Shown here piece by piece: positions 4,082 to 7,353 of a stretch of 7,353 nt of DNA. The position numbers were made by a program, and so were the translations under genes. This DNA comes from an uncultured bacterium (lineage in GTDB: Bacteria; Planctomycetota; Phycisphaerae; Sedimentisphaerales; Anaerobacaceae): NCBI GenBank assembly GCA_913009865.1, contig CAJVYK010000097.1:1-7353 (forward strand). Direction: 5' to 3'. How positions within the stretch are numbered: position 1 is the stretch's first letter; each line of letters opens with the position of its first letter. The notes under the pieces were generated by a model. The model saw nothing but the letters and a program-made list of their open reading frames with translations, ran no database searches and was not told where the DNA came from.

Positions 4082-5190
4082 CAGCCCGCCCCTAACCGTT
4101 CGGCCTCGTTGTGGACAAATTTCAGCCGTTGGCAAATGGGTAGTTTTTGGGTGCATGCTTTCTCGCACAGCCCGCACTCAGTACATCTTGCGACATAATC
4201 GTTTTCCGGTTTGATGTTCCAGTGTTCGCGCAGGCGGTTAATCATATCTTCGGATTTTCCTCTCAGTACGTAATAGTTATAGGCGTCCATCATTTTTGGT
4301 ACGGGTATATCTTCCGGGCAGTTATCGCAATACCGGCAGCCCGTGCAAAGCTCATTGAAGGCATCCTTTAAGCCGGCATGTATTTTCTGGACAGTCTCGG
4401 GCCGAATCGGCTGGTACCCTTCCACTGCTGCGATTGCTTCGGCAAGTTGTTGCTGGTTGCTGGCGCCCACAAGGGCGGATGTGATGCGTCGGTCATTGAT
4501 TAGGAACCGCAGAGCGCCCTCAACAACGGTTTCCGTCTTGCGTGTTTTTACAAATGCAAAGCGCTCTGGGTGCTGCGGGATAACCCCTCCGCCGAGCGGA
4601 TTCATTACAACCACTCCGCAATTAAGTTTAGCCGCCGCCTCCAGCCCGGCCTGGCGATAGGCAAAGTTCATAACTGAATAGCCTAACAATACACCCTCGA
4701 ACGGATAATCAGCCAACATCTCGCTAATCTCTGGGCCGGTAATATGAGTTGAAACACAGATATGTTTAACGAGCCCCTCGGCCTTTAATCGCTCGAATTC
4801 AGCCAGTGCGCCTTTGGCCTTTCTGTCCCGGTAGGCATCGAGTGACATTACGCACCAGACGTGGTAGAAATCGATATAGTCCAGATTCATCCTTTTCAGC
4901 GATGTTTCGAGTTCCTTACGTATTTGCCTCGGCTCGGCCTTCATTGTCTTGGTGGAGACGTAAAACGGCTTTTGCGCCCTGGTCCTGTTCATTTCTTTCA
5001 GCGCTGCGCCGAACAGCTCTTCGGATTTACCGTAGCCGGGAGCGGTATCGAAGTAGTTGATGCCCATATCGTAAGCGGCCTTGACCAGCGAGGCACAGGC
5101 ATCGATGTCATCCTGATTTTCAAACTGCATCCCGCCGAACCCTATGGCTGAGACCTCGATACCGGTTGAGCCGTATGTGTTATAAATCAT
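4081..5190 (-). CDS. Aldo/keto reductase with C-terminal [4Fe-4S] ferredoxin domain
   Basis: A predicted cytoplasmic oxidoreductase of 369 aa. Residues 1 to about 270 form an aldo/keto reductase barrel with the full catalytic tetrad: D48 and Y53 in FDTAPGYGKSE, K81 in VSTK, H110 in DFYHVW. GASN at 242-245 lies where NADPH binds. The C-terminal part has two cysteine clusters: C282, C285, C288 and C291-P, then C336, C339, C342 and C346, as in bacterial reductases fused to a ferredoxin module. The iron-sulfur part suggests electron exchange with another carrier rather than simple NADPH chemistry; the substrate is unknown. The frame extends to 5262, but the 5190 ATG has AGGA 8 nt upstream and matches the family start (IYNTYGSTGIEVSAIGFG), and a good promoter lies inside the would-be extension. 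It is divergent from the exported isomerase-like gene, which suggests joint control. Confidence 0.92.
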   Translation of the reverse strand: MIYNTYGSTGIEVSAIGFGGMQFENQDDIDACASLVKAAYDMGINYFDTAPGYGKSEELFGAALKEMNRTRAQKPFYVSTKTMKAEPRQIRKELETSLKRMNLDYIDFYHVWCVMSLDAYRDRKAKGALAEFERLKAEGLVKHICVSTHITGPEISEMLADYPFEGVLLGYSVMNFAYRQAGLEAAAKLNCGVVVMNPLGGGVIPQHPERFAFVKTRKTETVVEGALRFLINDRRITSALVGASNQQQLAEAIAAVEGYQPIRPETVQKIHAGLKDAFNELCTGCRYCDNCPEDIPVPKMMDAYNYYVLRGKSEDMINRLREHWNIKPENDYVARCTECGLCEKACTQKLPICQRLKFVHNEAERLGAG

Positions 5191-5215
5191 AATCTTTGTC
5201 CTGTAAATCTGCGAC

Positions 5216-5243
5216 ATTATAACCATAAACAGCCGGGATTCAA
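5216..5243 (-). promoter_or_regulatory. Promoter of the aldo/keto reductase gene
   Basis: On the minus strand, TTGAAT (5243-5238) is followed after 16 nt by a perfect TATAAT (5221-5216). Initiation near 5209 would leave a leader of about 20 nt holding the AGGA ribosome site. Its position supports the 5190 start. Confidence 0.55.
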
Positions 5244-5360
5244 TTTGTTTCAGAAAAAACAAGATGTACCTTACGCCCTCAGCAGGCCGGTTTTGGTGAA
5301 ATCGGCACGTTGAGTTGCCGTCTGGGAACGATATGCCGCAAAAAAACGGTGGAAATTATG

Positions 5361-5389
5361 TTGATATTTTCCTTGTGTTGGGTTATCGT
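5361..5389 (+). promoter_or_regulatory. Candidate promoter of the exported isomerase-like gene
   Basis: TTGATA (5361-5366, five of six) is followed after 17 nt by TATCGT (5384-5389, four of six). The start would fall near 5396, which puts the 5414-5431 palindrome in the early transcribed region where a bound repressor would block elongation. The -10 is weak. Confidence 0.35.
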
Positions 5390-5413
5390 ATCAGTGTCAA
5401 AGTATGACTTGAG

Positions 5414-5431
5414 ACTTAAATCGATTTAAGT
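5414..5431. promoter_or_regulatory. 18-bp perfect palindrome, probable repressor operator
   Basis: ACTTAAATCGATTTAAGT is a perfect 18-bp palindrome with no central gap and a C-G centre. It ends 13 bp before the ATG at 5445 and directly precedes the ribosome site AAAGGAA. Gap-free palindromes with a central CG are typical of LacI-family sugar repressors, but no regulator is encoded in the window. Binding here would repress the downstream gene and could also affect the divergent reductase. Confidence 0.6.
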
Positions 5432-5444
5432 GAAAGGAATTAAA

Positions 5445-6377
5445 ATGTCAACACAGAAAAGTTGTGTAGAATCTTGTCGTCAGGGCATTGTTCCAACAAT
5501 GACTCGCCGGCAGATACTGGCCGGAATGGCTGGCGTAGCAGCGGCTGCTATTGCCGGCGTGAGTGTACCAGCCACCGCAGCCGCCGCCCTCGAGCGGGTC
5601 ATCAAAAAGGGTCGCATCAACCAGTCGGTCTGCAAGTGGCCCTATTCCGAGCAGGGCCTAACGCTTGACCAGATATGTGATGCTGCTGCGAAGCTCGGAA
5701 TCAAATCAGTCGAGTTGGTTTCGCCCAATGAACTGCCGACAGTGAAAAAGTACGGCCTGGTCTGCGGGATGGTCAACAGCTACAATGATAAATCCCTCAC
5801 ACGCGGTCTGAATAACAAGGCCTATCACGCCGAATGCATCGCCAGTCTTCGCATCAGCATTGACGCCGCAGCCGAATACGGATTTCCGAATGTAATCGCC
5901 CTCACGGGCAATCGTGACGGCATACCTGACGACGTGGGACTTGAGAACGCTGTCATTGCCTTCAAGCAAATCATCGGATACGCTGAAAAGAAAAAGGTCA
6001 CCCTCTGCATCGAAAACTTTAACACTAAAGTCAATCACCCGGGTTATATGTTCGACCATATGAGTTGGGGCATTGAGCTGTGCGATAAAGTCGGCTCCGA
6101 ACGTCTGAAAATCCTTTACGACCTCTATCATGGCCAGATAATGGAAGGCGATATAATTCGGACACTCCGTACTTATAAGGACTACATCGCCCACTACCAG
6201 ATAGGCGGCAACCCCGGCAGGCATGAAATTGACGAAACACAGGAGTTATATTTCCCGGCCATTCTGCGTGCAATTGTCGAGACCGGCTTTACGGGCTATG
6301 TGGGCCACGAGTATGTCCCAACCACCCCTGACCCGCTGACATCTATGGCACAGGCGGCACGAATTTGCGATGTATAA
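5445..6377 (+). CDS. Tat-exported sugar isomerase/epimerase-like TIM barrel (hydroxypyruvate isomerase type)
   Basis: A 310-residue protein with an N-terminal twin-arginine signal: TRRQIL at 20-25, then a hydrophobic run (about 24-41), and AxA-type cleavage options near ATAAAA (43-48). The mature part is a xylose-isomerase-like TIM barrel. Visible metal and active-site motifs are E190 in LCIEN, D226 in LYDLYHGQ, Q252 in HYQIGGNPGRHEID, and E289 in GHEY. These correspond in order to the glutamate, aspartate, glutamine and glutamate of hydroxypyruvate isomerase. It is inferred to isomerise or epimerise a sugar or sugar acid outside the cytoplasmic membrane, probably folded and metal-loaded before export. 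A GTG at 5430 could add five residues, but AAAGGAA at 5433-5439 serves the ATG at 5445. Tat-exported members of this family beside oxidoreductases are common in planctomycetes (family knowledge). The exact substrate is not known. Confidence 0.9.
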   Translation: MSTQKSCVESCRQGIVPTMTRRQILAGMAGVAAAAIAGVSVPATAAAALERVIKKGRINQSVCKWPYSEQGLTLDQICDAAAKLGIKSVELVSPNELPTVKKYGLVCGMVNSYNDKSLTRGLNNKAYHAECIASLRISIDAAAEYGFPNVIALTGNRDGIPDDVGLENAVIAFKQIIGYAEKKKVTLCIENFNTKVNHPGYMFDHMSWGIELCDKVGSERLKILYDLYHGQIMEGDIIRTLRTYKDYIAHYQIGGNPGRHEIDETQELYFPAILRAIVETGFTGYVGHEYVPTTPDPLTSMAQAARICDV

Positions 6378-6420
6378 CTAACAGTTTCGGTTTCTGACAA
6401 CATTGCTGCAGTTATTTGTT

Positions 6421-6449
6421 TTGTCACACTCGCTTTCTGCGCCTCTAAG
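6421..6449 (+). promoter_or_regulatory. Weak candidate promoter of the SPFH gene
   Basis: TTGTCA (6421-6426, five of six) and TCTAAG (6444-6449, four of six) are 17 nt apart in the 123-bp gap after the isomerase-like gene. The gap shows no convincing terminator, so read-through from upstream is equally possible. Confidence 0.25.
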
Positions 6450-6500
6450 TAGTTGCGAAAGCCGGTATAAGTTAATTGTTAATTTACAAGAGGAACTATT

Positions 6501-7353
6501 ATGAACGCTACATGGGAACAAATACCCGGAGGAAAACTAAAGGCAATTCTGACATTGGTTCTGGTGATTGTCATTGTTTTGGTGGTGGTAATTGCCAGCT
6601 CGATTGTGAAAATCGGCGGCAATCAGATTGGGATTGTGGAGAAGAAATTGGGCGGCGGTTCTCTGCCGGACGACCGGATTTTAGCGGTAAACGGTGAAAA
6701 CGGGATTCAGGCCCAGATTCTGGCTCCCGGCTGGCAGTTCTTCTATTGGCCATGGCAGTATGAGATCAGTAAGGAACCTATGGTCGAGATAAAAGAGGGT
6801 TTCGTAGGCTTGGTTCAAACCGCGGATGGCCGAAGCCTGCCTCTCAATACAATTTACGCTCCGGAGTGGAAAGAGCCGGACAAAATGATCAATGCCGAGT
6901 ATTTCCTCACTGAGGGCAACGGCTTTAAAGGCCCACAGCTTTCAGTCCTTAAGCCGGGTAAATATCGTATCAATACAAAACTGTTTACCATTAAAGCCGT
7001 TCCTGTAGTAAACGTCAGAGTCGGCACCGTCGCAGTTATAAAGAGCAACGTTGGCAAAGTAGGAGATGCCAAAAACCGTCTTGTGGAAGTGGGTCAAAGA
7101 GGCGTATGGAACAAGCCGCTGGGTGAAGGTCAGTACTATCTGAATACAAAAGCTTACGAAGTTACATTAATGAGCATCCGCCAGACAAAGGTAAGCTACA
7201 CCGCGGAGATGGAGCGTGGCGAGCGGGGCAAAGCCCAGCCTCGTCGGCCTATAACCGTCCGAAGCGCAGATGGTTATACATTCCCCGTAGATGTCCGCAT
7301 AACCTATCGAATTGACCGCAAAGACGCTCCTCGTGTTGTTGCTATGATAGGCG
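6501..7353 (+). CDS. Membrane-anchored SPFH/Band 7 (flotillin/prohibitin-like) protein, partial at right edge
   Basis: The frame runs open from ATG 6501 to the right edge (284 codons), with AAGAGGA ending 6 nt before the start. Residues 1-13 are a short polar head and 14-36 one strong membrane segment (ILTLVLVIVIVLVVVIA). The rest would be extracytoplasmic if the head is inside. From about residue 175 the sequence (VAVIKSNVG, then ITVRSADGYTFPVDVRITYRI at 251-271) matches the opening of a Band 7/SPFH domain, which in family members assembles into membrane-associated oligomers or cages. Before it, residues 43-232 contain three similar units with a PG-x-[YW] or EG-x-Y turn (APGWQFFYWP, KPGKYRINTK, GEGQYYLNTK), a larger N-terminal region than a simple flotillin has. 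The C-terminal coiled coil expected for the family lies beyond the window. Partners and cargo are unknown. Confidence 0.82.
   Translation, partial: MNATWEQIPGGKLKAILTLVLVIVIVLVVVIASSIVKIGGNQIGIVEKKLGGGSLPDDRILAVNGENGIQAQILAPGWQFFYWPWQYEISKEPMVEIKEGFVGLVQTADGRSLPLNTIYAPEWKEPDKMINAEYFLTEGNGFKGPQLSVLKPGKYRINTKLFTIKAVPVVNVRVGTVAVIKSNVGKVGDAKNRLVEVGQRGVWNKPLGEGQYYLNTKAYEVTLMSIRQTKVSYTAEMERGERGKAQPRRPITVRSADGYTFPVDVRITYRIDRKDAPRVVAMIG

Noticed and set aside
5191..5262. 24-residue longer start of the aldo/keto reductase
   Set aside because: A perfect TATAAT promoter lies inside the extension, the 5190 ATG has its own AGGA, and family similarity begins there.
5303..5320. Hairpin CGGCA/TGCCG in the divergent region
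   Set aside because: A 5-bp stem with no U-tract and no clear relation to either promoter; chance level.
5706..6224. 172-codon minus-strand frame inside the isomerase-like gene
   Set aside because: Antisense shadow of a gene with a Tat signal and the expected catalytic residues.

Overview
The window looks like chromosomal DNA of a free-living bacterium, most likely a planctomycete of the Phycisphaerae/Sedimentisphaerales type. This is inferred from gene style only: a small zinc-ribbon protein of a kind common there, a Tat-exported sugar-isomerase-like TIM barrel beside an aldo/keto reductase with a fused ferredoxin domain, an SPFH protein, a GT5/GT3-like glycosyltransferase, and many short intergenic tandem repeats. 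No phage, transposase, CRISPR array or defence gene is visible.

Layout. Left block, minus strand: queF (2363-2010), a 167-residue zinc-ribbon protein of unknown role (1920-1417), then a GT-B glycosyltransferase (1185-1) cut by the left edge. Centre, plus strand: queC (2439-3140), queE (3233-3919) and tRNA-Leu(GAG) (3962-4045). Converging on the tRNA from the right is a minus-strand aldo/keto reductase with two C-terminal [4Fe-4S] motifs (5190-4081). Diverging from it on the plus strand are a Tat-exported hydroxypyruvate-isomerase-like TIM barrel (5445-6377) and a membrane-anchored SPFH/Band 7 protein (6501 to the right edge).

How the genes work together. QueE makes 7-carboxy-7-deazaguanine, QueC converts it to preQ0, and QueF reduces preQ0 to preQ1, the base that Tgt inserts into GUN-anticodon tRNAs on the way to queuosine. 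queF and queC are divergent, with promoters whose -10 boxes overlap. QueD, FolE and Tgt are not in the window. The reductase and the exported isomerase-like protein share a 254-bp divergent control region with an 18-bp perfect palindrome, which suggests an inducible sugar or sugar-acid function.

The most unusual content is intergenic. Four gaps hold tandem repeats that all have a period of exactly 7 bp but unrelated unit sequences (GAAAATC, ATCTCGT/ACGCTTC, CGAACCA, ATAATCA). Each has an inverted partner, usually with a different copy number. They lie in functional places: one ends a single base before the queE start codon and leaves no Shine-Dalgarno site, one supplies the last codons and stop of queF, and one forms the spacer and -10 box of the tRNA-Leu promoter. 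No complete new enzymatic system is evident; these heptad hairpin elements are the best candidate for something undescribed.
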